Assembly (NCBI GenBank): GCA_030917865.1
Contig: JAUPTX010000006.1
Coordinates: 1 to 49,964 of the forward strand
Direction: 5' to 3'
DNA from: Patescibacteria group bacterium
Lineage (GTDB): Bacteria; Patescibacteriota; Minisyncoccia; Phycocordibacterales; CSBR16-119
DNA: 49,964 nucleotides
Under the pieces are notes generated by a model. The model saw nothing but the letters and a program-made list of their open reading frames with translations, was not told the DNA's origin and did no database searches. How positions within the stretch are numbered: position 1 is the stretch's first letter; every line of letters starts with the position of its first letter. Made by a program: the position numbers and the translations under genes. This document shows positions 22,493 through 31,468 of the stretch, piece after piece.

Positions 22493-22521
22493 TTGAAAAT
22501 ATTTAAAAAGTCTGGTATATT
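22493..22521 (+). promoter_or_regulatory. Promoter for tRNA-Ile, TTGAAA-N17-TATATT
   Basis: TTGAAA (22493-22498) and TATATT (22516-22521, preceded by TGG) stand 10 nt before the mature tRNA 5' end at 22532. Confidence 0.75.
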
Positions 22522-22531
22522 AAAACCCGTT

Positions 22532-22604
22532 GCGCGCGTAGCTCAGCTGGTAGAGCATTCGACTGATACTCGAAAGGTCTCAGGTTCGACCCCTGACGCG
22601 CGCA
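22532..22604 (+). tRNA. tRNA-Ile (GAU)
   Basis: All four arms fold: acceptor GCGCGCG with CGCGCGC, D stem GCTC/GAGC, anticodon stem TTCGA/TCGAA with loop CTGATAC (anticodon GAT), and T stem TCAGG/CCTGA with loop TTCGACC. The discriminator is A. The 3' CCA is not encoded (ACATG follows), so a CCA-adding enzyme is needed. It has its own promoter and terminator. Confidence 0.96.
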
Positions 22605-22616
22605 CATGATAAAAAT

Positions 22617-22635
22617 GCCCGTTTAGGGCTTTTTT
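22617..22635 (+). terminator. Terminator after tRNA-Ile
   Basis: A short GCCC/GGGC stem (22617-22620 with 22626-22629) is followed by six T residues. Confidence 0.8.
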
Positions 22636-22670
22636 GTTTTTTCTTTTAAAAATTAAACTAAAAATGCAAA

Positions 22671-22698
22671 GAGCCGAGATTCGTAAGAATCTCGGCTC
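22671..22698 (-). terminator. Terminator overlapping the stop of the LytM gene
   Basis: A perfect 12-bp stem (22671-22682 with 22687-22698) with loop GTAA. The stop codon at 22697-22699 is partly inside the stem. Confidence 0.85.
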
Positions 22699-24154
22699 AA
22701 TGCCAATCATGTGTTGGCATTCTGAAGTTCCTAACTTTTGGAAAGAACTCCAGATGAAGGTGCGGGGAATCAGCTTCCGCACTACCAGTATGTCCTACTC
22801 GGCCTATTAGTTGACCTTTCTTTACATGCTGACCTTTTTTAACGTACATCTTCGATAGATGTCCGTAAAAGGTTTTAGCATATTTGTCACTGATCGTGAC
22901 TCGTATGCCTGAACGAACCCCACCATACCCAGCTCGGATAACCCTTCCGCTCGCTGATGCGTAAACAGGTGTCCCTGTGTCCGCCATCATATCCCTTGCA
23001 TACTTCTTTCCATCCCAGTGCCTTTCTTTCCATTTGGAACCAGGAACTGGGTTTTGGTAGAAGCCTTTCGGGATTGCGCTAGTAAGCATGGGTCGAGCCT
23101 TAGTTTCAGACGTCTTCTTCTTCGTTTTCGGCTTGCTGGTTTTAAGGCCAGCAAACTTGAACTTGATATCGTTGATCTCCGGTACGTTCCTCTCTTTGAG
23201 AGTTTCGTGGAAATTTTCGATACAAGCCCTGACAGCTTCGGAGAAGTCTGTCGACGAAGAGGATGGTACGTCTTCAACAGCAGCGTTCACCCAGTACTCG
23301 AACGACTCTACGTTCTGGTAAGGTGTTTCATGCAGGGCTCTTTGCCCAATATCCCATGCCTGACGGCCTGCATCTTCCAAGATGGACGACTCATTGTACG
23401 TGGCTTCCACCACTTTCCAATTTTCGCCCATCTTTACAACCTTGCGGTTACTGGAGATAAGGGTTGCAAGCTGTGCCGCTAAAAGCACATACTTGTTTTC
23501 GCCGTCCAGCGAGTCACGTCGGCCGAAGTGGTCGAACTTCCTGAAGTTGTGTCGCTCTGGTCCGGAAAAGTGAGCGACAAGTCGAAGCATCAGATTCGGA
23601 TCGCCAGGGGTGTAGATACCGTATGACTGGTCCACCTCTGCGACTTCTTCCTCGCCACCCTCTTCCGAAGAAGACTCCTCCGCTTGAGCGGTTTCATCTA
23701 CTTCTTCAGGTTCAGGCGCATCAGGGAGTTGGAAGCCCTCATCGTTCTGGTAAGGATCTCCCACGCGCCCTTGCATGCAATCGCTGCACACGAAAAGCGA
23801 CCAAGAGATCCAGACGATGATGGCGCCCAGTATCACTGCGAACAAATACCTCCACCAACGGCTTTCAGTCTTGGTGACCATCTTCTCGATGTGGGCACGG
23901 TTGGCGGCACGCTCGTCGTCTTCGCGCTTGCGAAGAGCTTCTCGCTCTTTCGCCTCACGCTCTTCTCGATCCTGCTTTACCTTCCGTTTCTCTTCGCGCT
24001 CTTTTGCCTCCTGCTCGAGGTGGAGCTTTTTGAGCTCCTCACTTTCGGGGGCGGGTCCAGAGACACGTATTGTCTCCTTTACCAGCTTGCCATCTTTGAT
24101 GTATACGCTGGTGCTGACCTGTGTGCCACCACCGGTTTCAGTTTCGTCTGCCAT
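22697..24154 (-). CDS. GC-rich membrane-anchored LytM/M23-like protein
   Basis: A 485-aa protein; ATG 24154 (MADETETGGG) is chosen because a canonical promoter lies 50 nt upstream and the A/C-rich leader ends CTAAACACC. Order: a Glu/Lys/Arg-rich helical cytoplasmic region (about 40-95), one membrane helix (YLFAVILGAIIVWISWSLFV), an acidic linker, a helical extracellular part, and a C-terminal LytM fold (TGTPVYASASGRVIRAGYGG, FYGHLSKMYVKKGQHVKKGQLIGRVGHTG, SPHLHLEF). The first zinc His of the HxxxD motif is Lys (KYARD), while HLH remains, so it may be a non-catalytic regulator. One sampled line is 37 of 60 GC, far above its neighbours. Confidence 0.85.
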   Translation of the reverse strand: MADETETGGGTQVSTSVYIKDGKLVKETIRVSGPAPESEELKKLHLEQEAKEREEKRKVKQDREEREAKEREALRKREDDERAANRAHIEKMVTKTESRWWRYLFAVILGAIIVWISWSLFVCSDCMQGRVGDPYQNDEGFQLPDAPEPEEVDETAQAEESSSEEGGEEEVAEVDQSYGIYTPGDPNLMLRLVAHFSGPERHNFRKFDHFGRRDSLDGENKYVLLAAQLATLISSNRKVVKMGENWKVVEATYNESSILEDAGRQAWDIGQRALHETPYQNVESFEYWVNAAVEDVPSSSSTDFSEAVRACIENFHETLKERNVPEINDIKFKFAGLKTSKPKTKKKTSETKARPMLTSAIPKGFYQNPVPGSKWKERHWDGKKYARDMMADTGTPVYASASGRVIRAGYGGVRSGIRVTISDKYAKTFYGHLSKMYVKKGQHVKKGQLIGRVGHTGSAEADSPHLHLEFFPKVRNFRMPTHDWH

Positions 24155-24203
24155 GGTGTTTAGGGTTGTTTTATTCGGTTGTGTGGAACTATTTCCGTTT
24201 TGC

Positions 24204-24232
24204 ACATTATCATATTTTTACAGAAAAGTCAA
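24204..24232 (-). promoter_or_regulatory. Promoter TTGACT-N17-TAATGT
   Basis: On the minus strand TTGACT (24227-24232) and TAATGT (24204-24209) are 17 nt apart. The same pair of boxes with the same spacing stands before the 32460 gene. Confidence 0.75.
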
Positions 24233-24268
24233 GGTGTTTATAATTTAGCTTTTTTATTTTGTTTGTTG

Positions 24269-24274
24269 TATAAT
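24269..24274 (+). promoter_or_regulatory. -10 box TATAAT before the ATP synthase operon
   Basis: TATAAT follows TTG directly, 25 nt upstream of the first start codon. AAAAGGG at 24286-24292 may serve as a weak Shine-Dalgarno sequence. Confidence 0.5.
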
Positions 24275-24299
24275 ACAGGCGACTCAAAAGGGTCTTTTT

Positions 24300-24623
24300 A
24301 TGTTTATGGAAGACAAAGACGCAAATTTAAAGCCAACAAACAATCCTGATTACCACAAGGTAACCAGCAAGCTTTTCTACAACTCTCTTATAAATATCCC
24401 ACTTTTTGCAGTACCTGCATTTACTGCTCTATTTTTAGGAAAATATTTTGACGCACGATTTGAAACAGGGAAGACTATAACCCTGATCGCTCTTTTCTTT
24501 GCTTTTTCATTTTCTTGGTACTTTGTTTTAAGAAAAAATGCCAAACTTTCAAAAGAATACAGAGAAGTTAGAGAAAAAATGAAACAAGAAGAAAAGAATA
24601 ATCAAGATAATAAAGTAAATTAA
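24300..24623 (+). CDS. F0F1-ATPase-associated membrane protein (AtpI/AtpQ-like)
   Basis: A 107-aa protein with two membrane helices (LINIPLFAVPAFTALFLGKYF and TITLIALFFAFSFSWYFVL) and a charged tail. Position at the head of the atp operon and the helix-GKYFDARF-helix plan resemble the small ATPase gene1/AtpI group (PF09527), which assists assembly of the c ring. Either ATG 24300 or ATG 24306 (MEDKD) could be the start. Only 5 nt separate it from atpB. Confidence 0.7.
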   Translation: MFMEDKDANLKPTNNPDYHKVTSKLFYNSLINIPLFAVPAFTALFLGKYFDARFETGKTITLIALFFAFSFSWYFVLRKNAKLSKEYREVREKMKQEEKNNQDNKVN

Positions 24624-24628
24624 TATTT

Positions 24629-25432
24629 ATGAACGGAGAGCTTTTTAGTTTTAAAAGGGATATTTCTGATATTGGACCATCGGTGCTTTTTGACATACTT
24701 GGATTTCCTATAACAAACTCTACACTTTTTATTTTATTGATAACTCTTGGTTTGGTGGTTTTTAGTGTTTTGGTATTCAGGAACAAGAGTTTGGTCCCAG
24801 GAAAAGCTCAAGCCTTTTTTGAAATAGTTTATGAAGCAATTCATAATCAAATAAAAACAATCACAGGAAACGACTATCACACAAAAAGAGTTTTCCCGAT
24901 TATCGCAGCTATATTTTTGTTTGTTGGAGTTTCAAACTATCTTGGACTTGTTCCAGGTCTTTCGAGTATTACTTTAGACGGGCAGTCACTTTTCCGAACA
25001 GCGACAGCAGACTTCAACACAACTTTTGGACTTGCTTTCGGTGCGTTGGTGGTTCTACACTTAGTTTCAATTAAAGATTTTGGAATATTAGGTTATATCG
25101 GAAAATATATTCCCGTTAACCAGATAAAAGAAGATTTGAAGAAAGGAGTATTGAGTCCTATCTATGTTTTCGTTACAATACTCATCGCTTGTCTTGATAT
25201 CGTGGGTGAATTCGCTAAGGCTATATCTGTATCTCTTCGTCTTTTCGGAAATATGTATGCTGGAGACGTTCTCACTACAATCTTGATAAGTATTTTTGCT
25301 TTTATCTTACCTTCGTTTTGGGTTGCGTTCGGATTACTCGGAGCGCTGATCCAGACCATCGTTTTTGGTTCTCTTATTACCGTCTTCTATATGCAGGCGG
25401 CCGGACCAGAACCTGGAACGGAAGGTAAGTAA
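24629..25432 (+). CDS. atpB: ATP synthase subunit a
   Basis: A 267-aa multi-pass stator subunit of F0 that forms the ion half-channels. Recognisable are FPITNSTLFILLITLGLV near the start, VGVSNYLGLVPGL in the middle, and the essential helix ISVSLRLFGNMYAGDVL near residue 204, which carries the conserved Arg facing the c ring. The C-terminal helices end FGSLITVFYMQAAG. Gene order and length are normal. Confidence 0.95.
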   Translation: MNGELFSFKRDISDIGPSVLFDILGFPITNSTLFILLITLGLVVFSVLVFRNKSLVPGKAQAFFEIVYEAIHNQIKTITGNDYHTKRVFPIIAAIFLFVGVSNYLGLVPGLSSITLDGQSLFRTATADFNTTFGLAFGALVVLHLVSIKDFGILGYIGKYIPVNQIKEDLKKGVLSPIYVFVTILIACLDIVGEFAKAISVSLRLFGNMYAGDVLTTILISIFAFILPSFWVAFGLLGALIQTIVFGSLITVFYMQAAGPEPGTEGK

Positions 25433-25496
25433 AAGAAAGAGGATAAAATTATTTATTAGTTATTAATTAATTCGCTACGGCGATAAAAATAAAAAT

Positions 25497-25712
25497 ATGG
25501 AAGCAGAAGCAGCAAAATATATAGCAAAAGGTATGATTATTCTTTCAATGCTTGCAACAGCTATTGGTGAAGGTATGGTAGCAGCAAAGGCAATGGAAGC
25601 TATCGGAAGAAATCCAGAAGCAGGAGACTCAATCTTTTCAAAAATGATTGTGGGTATGGCGATCTGTGAATCAACAGCGATTTATGCGTTGGTTGCATTC
25701 TTTATTATCTAA
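25497..25712 (+). CDS. atpE: ATP synthase subunit c, two-carboxylate type
   Basis: A 71-aa hairpin of two membrane helices that forms the rotor ring. Helix 1 has AIGEGMVAAKAMEAIGRNPE and helix 2 has MAICESTAIYALVAFF. Glu58 is the usual ion-binding carboxylate, followed by the S-T-x-I-Y pattern found in Na+-binding rings. Glu25 replaces the Gln usually seen at that place in Na+ c subunits. This spacing (33 residues) matches the Glu32/Glu65 pair of the Fusobacterium nucleatum Na+ rotor. Na+ coupling is therefore likely but not proven. Confidence 0.95.
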   Translation: MEAEAAKYIAKGMIILSMLATAIGEGMVAAKAMEAIGRNPEAGDSIFSKMIVGMAICESTAIYALVAFFII

Positions 25713-25726
25713 TTTAAATACAATAT

Positions 25727-26218
25727 ATGATTGGCGAAGTATTAGGAAAACTTGGTTTTGATTGGAAAGTGGCCTTGGCGAACTTGGTTAACTTTTTGAT
25801 TATTTACTATTTACTTCGAAATGTTGTATTTAAAAAATTAGGTGCAGCAATAAAAGAAAGACAAGAAAGAATCCAAAAAGGTCTCGATGATGCCAAAAGA
25901 GCTGAGAGTGCTTTGGTTATGGCAGAAGTCGAAAAAGATTCTATCTTAAAAGACGCCCATAAAGAATCAAAAGTTATCCTAGAAGATGCAGACAAAAAAG
26001 GAAAGAAAATAGTTTCTGATGCCAAGACTTTGGCAGGAGAAGAAGCTTCAAAGATAAAAGATTCTGCTCTAAAAGATATAGACAAAACAAAAGAGCAAAC
26101 AAGAAAAGAACTTGAAAAAGAGTATGTTTCTTTGGTTTTGGATGGTATTGAAAAAGTTGCAAAGGGTGAAATAGATAAAAATAAATCACAAAAACTTGCA
26201 GAAAGTTTATTAAAATAA
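25727..26218 (+). CDS. atpF: ATP synthase subunit b
   Basis: A 163-aa peripheral-stalk subunit: an N-terminal membrane helix (WKVALANLVNFLIIYYLL) and then a long charged helix (KKLGAAIKERQERIQKGLDDAKRAESALVMAEVEKDS...), the standard plan for b. It would dimerise and connect subunit a to delta and alpha. It lies 14 nt after atpE and 3 nt before atpH. Confidence 0.92.
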   Translation: MIGEVLGKLGFDWKVALANLVNFLIIYYLLRNVVFKKLGAAIKERQERIQKGLDDAKRAESALVMAEVEKDSILKDAHKESKVILEDADKKGKKIVSDAKTLAGEEASKIKDSALKDIDKTKEQTRKELEKEYVSLVLDGIEKVAKGEIDKNKSQKLAESLLK

Positions 26219-26221
26219 TTT

Positions 26222-26605
26222 ATGATATCTTCTTCACTCATAGTAAAAGCACTAAAAGAAAATCTTAAAGATTCTAAAGATACGGAATCTTTGGTTTTGG
26301 GTTTAATAAGTTATTTGAAAAAAAATAATTTATTAAGCCTTTTACCGAATGTTTTAAGAAAGCTTGAACTTGAAAAACAAAAAGAAGAAAAATCGAAAAC
26401 GATAAATATCACGACATCACACGATTTTGATGAAGATGTAATAGAAAAAATAAAAGGATATATTTCAAAAGAAAAAGGAGACAAATTTAAAATTGTGGTC
26501 GACGAGAACTTGATAGGAGGGTTTGTTGTCAAAGGCAAAAACAAAATCCTCGATGCGAGTATAAAAAGAAATCTAGAATTTTTAAGAGAATCACTAACAA
26601 AATAA
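26222..26605 (+). CDS. atpH: ATP synthase subunit delta, shortened
   Basis: A 127-aa protein in the atpH position. The C-terminal region ([37 protein letters not shown]) is typical of delta, which joins the b stalk to the top of F1. Usual bacterial delta is about 175-180 residues; the N-terminal helical domain that binds alpha is here reduced to about 80 residues and diverged. Identity rests on the C-terminal signature and synteny. Confidence 0.85.
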   Translation: MISSSLIVKALKENLKDSKDTESLVLGLISYLKKNNLLSLLPNVLRKLELEKQKEEKSKTINITTSHDFDEDVIEKIKGYISKEKGDKFKIVVDENLIGGFVVKGKNKILDASIKRNLEFLRESLTK

Positions 26606-26609
26606 TTAT

Positions 26610-28103
26610 ATGGCAAAGACAGAAGAATTTATAAAAAGTTTAAAAAATAAAATAGGAGAATTTGAACCAAAAGTAATAAGTAGCGAAACAGGCGAAGTTG
26701 TTTCTGTGTTCGACGGTATTGCGAAAATCGGAGGTCTGCCAAACGTGATGGCGTCTGAAATTTTGGAATTCTCAAATGGTGCTTTAGGCCTTGCTTTAAA
26801 CTTGGAAGAAGACTATATCGGTGCGATTATTTTGGGTGATTTCAAAGGAATTAAAGAGGGAGACGTTGTAACTAAAACAGGAGAGATTCTATCTGTGGAA
26901 GTTGGTGACGCCATTGTCGGTAGAGTTGTTGATGCTCTAGCAAAACCAGTAGACGGAAAAGGCGACTTAGGAAAAACAACAAAAGTTCTAGTTGAAAAAA
27001 TTGCACCGGGTGTGATGAGTCGAGAACCTGTTAACCAACCTGTTCAAACAGGTATTAAAGCAATCGACGCCATGATCCCTGTTGGACGTGGACAAAGAGA
27101 GCTTATTATCGGCGACCGACAAACGGGAAAAACAGCTATTGCAATAGACACTATTTTGAATCAAAAAGGTCAAAATATGAAATGTGTTTATGTGGCTATC
27201 GGTCAAAAGCAATCAAAAATAGCTCGTATTGTTTCTAAATTAGAAGAAGCTGGCGCTATGGAATACACAACTGTTGTTGCGGCCTCTGCGTCTGATAATC
27301 CAGCGATGCTTTACCTTGCTCCTTACACAGGTGTTTCTATTGCTGAATATTTTATGGCAAAAGGAGAAGATGTTTTGATTGTTTATGATGATCTTTCAAA
27401 GCATGCTGTTGCTTACCGAGAAATTTCACTTCTACTTAGAAGACCACCAGGACGAGAAGCGTATCCTGGAGACGTTTTCTATCTACACTCAAGACTTCTT
27501 GAAAGAGCTTGTAGAAGAAATAAAAATCACGGAGGTGGATCTATAACAGCTTTGCCAATAATTGAAACTCAAGCTGGAGACGTGTCTGGATATATTCCAA
27601 CAAACGTTATCTCTATCACAGACGGACAGATTTTCCTTGAAACTGATTTGTTTTACAAAGGTATTCGTCCAGCTATAAACGCAGGTCTTTCTGTGTCTCG
27701 TGTGGGTGGATCTGCACAAATAAAATCAATGAAGAAAAACGCAGGAACTCTTAAGCTTTCGATGGCACAATACAGAGAACTTGAAAGTTTCTCTCAGTTT
27801 GACTCAGATCTAGATCCTGAAACAAAGAAAGTTATTGAGAGAGGTAAAAGAGTGACTGAACTTCTAAAGCAAGATCAATTTTCTCCAATGCATGTTTCCT
27901 TGCAAGTTGTTTCTATTTTTGCAATGAATGCTGGATTTTTTGACGAAGTTAAACCAGAAGAAGTGAGAACTCTAGAAAAAGATTTACACAAGTTTTTGTC
28001 ATCTAGCAAAAAAAATCTTTTGGCTAAAATCGAAAAAGATTGGAGTGATGAAATCAAAGCAGAGATCGAAACTGCTTTGAAGGAATTTAAAATGAGTATT
28101 TAA
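26610..28103 (+). CDS. atpA: ATP synthase subunit alpha
   Basis: A 497-aa F1 subunit with non-catalytic nucleotide sites. The P-loop GDRQTGKTA is near residues 168-176, preceded by [22 protein letters not shown], the catalytic-site Arg region ([18 protein letters not shown]) and [19 protein letters not shown] are present. Length is normal. Confidence 0.97.
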   Translation: MAKTEEFIKSLKNKIGEFEPKVISSETGEVVSVFDGIAKIGGLPNVMASEILEFSNGALGLALNLEEDYIGAIILGDFKGIKEGDVVTKTGEILSVEVGDAIVGRVVDALAKPVDGKGDLGKTTKVLVEKIAPGVMSREPVNQPVQTGIKAIDAMIPVGRGQRELIIGDRQTGKTAIAIDTILNQKGQNMKCVYVAIGQKQSKIARIVSKLEEAGAMEYTTVVAASASDNPAMLYLAPYTGVSIAEYFMAKGEDVLIVYDDLSKHAVAYREISLLLRRPPGREAYPGDVFYLHSRLLERACRRNKNHGGGSITALPIIETQAGDVSGYIPTNVISITDGQIFLETDLFYKGIRPAINAGLSVSRVGGSAQIKSMKKNAGTLKLSMAQYRELESFSQFDSDLDPETKKVIERGKRVTELLKQDQFSPMHVSLQVVSIFAMNAGFFDEVKPEEVRTLEKDLHKFLSSSKKNLLAKIEKDWSDEIKAEIETALKEFKMSI

Positions 28104-28108
28104 TATTT

Positions 28109-29005
28109 ATGGGACTTGCGACCAAAGCGATAAAACAGAAAATAAAATCTGTTAATAATATAAAAAAGATAACAAAAACTATGGAAATGGTTTCTGTTTC
28201 TAAAATGAAAAAAACCACAGAAAGAGTGGTTCGTGGTCGCGCGTATTCAAGATATGCTCTAGAGCTTTTACATCACATCGCTGGTGAAGATCATATATCT
28301 CATCCATTTTTAGAAGAAAGAAAAACCGGCAAATCTTTGGTGGTTGTTATATCTTCTAACAAAGGTTTGGCTGGTTCATATAACGCAAACATTTCAAAAG
28401 CTTTAGGGAAATTTAAATCAAACGTAAATAAAGAAATAGATTGTATAACAATCGGCAAACAGTCAGAAAAGTCAGCTAGAAGAAATGGTCTGCCTGTAAT
28501 AGCGAGCTTTATAGATTTCTCAGAAAAAAGTACATCAGAAGAATTCTTGGTTTTAAGAGATACTTTGATAAAAGAATTCGAAAGTGGAAAATACGAAGCT
28601 ATAAAAATACTCTTCACAGAATTTAAATCAGCAAACTCTTATAAACCTTTCTTAATGCAAGTTCTACCAGTAAAAGAAGAAATTTATAAAGACTTACTTT
28701 TACCAAAAGAAGGCGAGAACAGTGAATACAATAAAGAAAAAAATCTTTCACTTTATTCTTTTGAACCAAGTGAAAAAGAAATACTAGATACGGTTATAAA
28801 GCAATTATTAGAACAAGCAATCTTTCACACGTTCTTAGAGTCGTTGGCTTCAGAACACAGCTCTCGAATGTTCGCAATGAAAAACGCGAATGACAGTGCG
28901 AAGAGTATGGTCTCACAGCTCACACTTTACTACAACAGAGTCAGACAAGGAGCCATCACGCAAGAGATTGCAGAAATAGTTGGGGGAGCAGAAGCGATGA
29001 ATTAA
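28109..29005 (+). CDS. atpG: ATP synthase subunit gamma
   Basis: A 298-aa central-shaft subunit. The conserved N-terminal helix (MGLATKAIKQKIKSVNNIKKITKTMEMVSVSKMKK) and C-terminal helix (SSRMFAMKNANDSAKSMVSQLTLYYNRVRQGAITQEIAEIVGGAEA) that form the rotating coiled coil are both intact. VVISSNKGLAGSYNANI marks the globular part. Confidence 0.95.
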   Translation: MGLATKAIKQKIKSVNNIKKITKTMEMVSVSKMKKTTERVVRGRAYSRYALELLHHIAGEDHISHPFLEERKTGKSLVVVISSNKGLAGSYNANISKALGKFKSNVNKEIDCITIGKQSEKSARRNGLPVIASFIDFSEKSTSEEFLVLRDTLIKEFESGKYEAIKILFTEFKSANSYKPFLMQVLPVKEEIYKDLLLPKEGENSEYNKEKNLSLYSFEPSEKEILDTVIKQLLEQAIFHTFLESLASEHSSRMFAMKNANDSAKSMVSQLTLYYNRVRQGAITQEIAEIVGGAEAMN

Positions 29006-29021
29006 TTAAAAGTATTATTAA

Positions 29022-30440
<1,419 letters not shown>

Positions 30441-30445
30441 TTTAT

Positions 30446-30871
30446 ATGTCACAAAAGAAATTAGAATTAAAAATCGTAACTCCAGACTCTGTTATATATG
30501 AGAGTTCTGATATTTCTTATGTGACTGTTCCGACTGGTGCTGGTGAGATTACAGTTTTGCCAGACCATATTCCTCTCGTTTCAAATATTAAAACCGGACA
30601 GATAAAAGTTGGTAAAGACGGAGACGTTTTTGCGTTGGCTGTTTCAAATGGAATTTTAGAAGTTCAAAGAGAAAGCAAGGTTGTGATTTTGGCAGAAAGA
30701 TCTGAAATGGCTCATTTGATTGATCTAAATAGAGCAGAAGAAGCATACAAACGTGCGGCAGATCTTCGCGAAAAAATAAAAGACGAAGAAGAGGTGGATG
30801 ACGCGAAAGTTAAAGCATTGATTGATAAGGAGTTAAATAGAATTAAGGTGGGGAGTAAGTGGAAGAAGTAG
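30446..30871 (+). CDS. atpC: ATP synthase subunit epsilon
   Basis: A 141-aa subunit with the N-terminal beta-sandwich (LELKIVTPDSVIYESSDISYVTVPTGAGEITVLPDHIPLVSNIKTGQI) and a C-terminal helical pair (LNRAEEAYKRAADLREKIKDEE...). It links gamma to the c ring and can restrain ATP hydrolysis. It is the last gene of the operon, 5 nt before a terminator. Confidence 0.94.
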   Translation: MSQKKLELKIVTPDSVIYESSDISYVTVPTGAGEITVLPDHIPLVSNIKTGQIKVGKDGDVFALAVSNGILEVQRESKVVILAERSEMAHLIDLNRAEEAYKRAADLREKIKDEEEVDDAKVKALIDKELNRIKVGSKWKK

Positions 30872-30876
30872 TTTAG

Positions 30877-30898
30877 AAAAGCCCGGGAGGGCTTTTTT
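30877..30898 (+). terminator. Terminator of the ATP synthase operon
   Basis: AAAAGCCC (30877-30884) and GGGC (30889-30892) form a stem with loop GGGA, followed by six T residues. Bases 30899-30961 hold further small GC-rich self-complementary bits and no gene. Confidence 0.85.
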
Positions 30899-30961
30899 GA
30901 TTTTCTCGCCTCTTTGAGGGGGTGCCCGCAGGGCGGGGTGGTGCTTTAATAAAAATATTTA

Positions 30962-31150
30962 TTTACTTTTGCCTTGAAGCAAAAGTAACAAAAGTTCAAG
31001 ACGCAGAAAAATATATTCTAAAATTTATTCGATTTTGGCTAAGAAAGTGATGAACTCGGAAAGTCTATACTTTCCTCAAACAGCATCACTTTCTAAAGCA
31101 AATTAAATAAATTTCTTAACGATATATTTTAAGCGTCAGCAATCTCTTCG
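30962..31150. repeat. Structured intergenic element, copy B
   Basis: A 189-nt relative of copy A (9124-9333). The 5' block 30962-31002 is identical to A over 41 nt, with the same hairpin and the loop CTTGAA (30973-30978) complementary to TTCAAG (30995-31000). The palindrome is 31008-31016 with 31122-31130, 31021-31029 with 31106-31114, 31042-31052 with 31084-31094, and 31058-31064 with 31069-31075 around loop CTAT. The internal loop is AACTC / TCAAACAG and the end is AATCTCTTCG (31141-31150). Outer arm sequences differ from A but remain self-complementary. It lies between the atp terminator and a minus-strand unit. Confidence 0.9.
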
Positions 31151-31177
31151 ATTATTTTTCTGTAATTTATTAAAAAA

Positions 31178-31202
31178 GAAACACCCCGGAAGGGTGTCTT
31201 TC
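31178..31202 (-). terminator. Terminator after the 31406 gene
   Basis: ACACCC and GGGTGT arms (31178-31186 with 31192-31202, one bulge) are followed on the minus strand by TTTTTT. Confidence 0.75.
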
Positions 31203-31211
31203 TGGGGGTGA

Positions 31212-31406
31212 TTAATATTTTCTCATTTTGTTAGACTTTCGTTTTATCGGTGCTAGGATTTTCCTGGCACTGTATCCTTCTCTTGCAACGAGCAGGATTT
31301 CATTATACTCACAAACAATAGTCTCTTTGAACTTGTTTGCGAGTCTCGCCATATTTTCGGCGATGTCTCCCATATCTTGTGTGGGCTTTGGAACGTATAT
31401 CTTCAT
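31212..31406 (-). CDS. 64-aa accessory protein, unknown function
   Basis: The protein MKIYVPKPTQDMGDIAENMA... has a helical first half (IAENMARLANKFKETIV), a short beta-like piece (CEYNEILLVAREG) and a strongly basic end (PIKRKSNKMRKY). No family is recognised. It is a single-gene unit with a canonical promoter (31427-31455), a leader of about 20 nt containing AAACCCAACG, and its own terminator. It is divergent from rsmI, and the two promoters overlap. Confidence 0.65.
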   Translation of the reverse strand: MKIYVPKPTQDMGDIAENMARLANKFKETIVCEYNEILLVAREGYSARKILAPIKRKSNKMRKY

Positions 31407-31426
31407 CTCACGTTGGGTTTAATCAC

Positions 31427-31455
31427 TTTATACTAGACAATTAGCCACAAGTCAA
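31427..31455 (-). promoter_or_regulatory. Promoter TTGACT-N17-TATAAA
   Basis: On the minus strand TTGACT (31450-31455) and TATAAA (31427-31432) are 17 nt apart. It overlaps the opposing rsmI promoter. Confidence 0.75.
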
Positions 31456-31462
31456 GTATAAT
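31434..31462 (+). promoter_or_regulatory. Promoter TAGACA-N17-TATAAT before rsmI
   Basis: TAGACA (31434-31439) and TATAAT (31457-31462) are 17 nt apart; the -10 box ends 6 nt before the ATG at 31469, so the mRNA should be leaderless. Confidence 0.75.
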
Positions 31463-31468
31463 CACGAA

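Noticed and set aside
23684-24248. Long plus-strand open frames opposite the GC-rich LytM gene (for example 23684-24163 and 23775-24248)
   Set aside because: They are mirror frames caused by high GC and few stop codons; they lack promoter, sensible start or family resemblance, while the minus-strand frame has clear domains.
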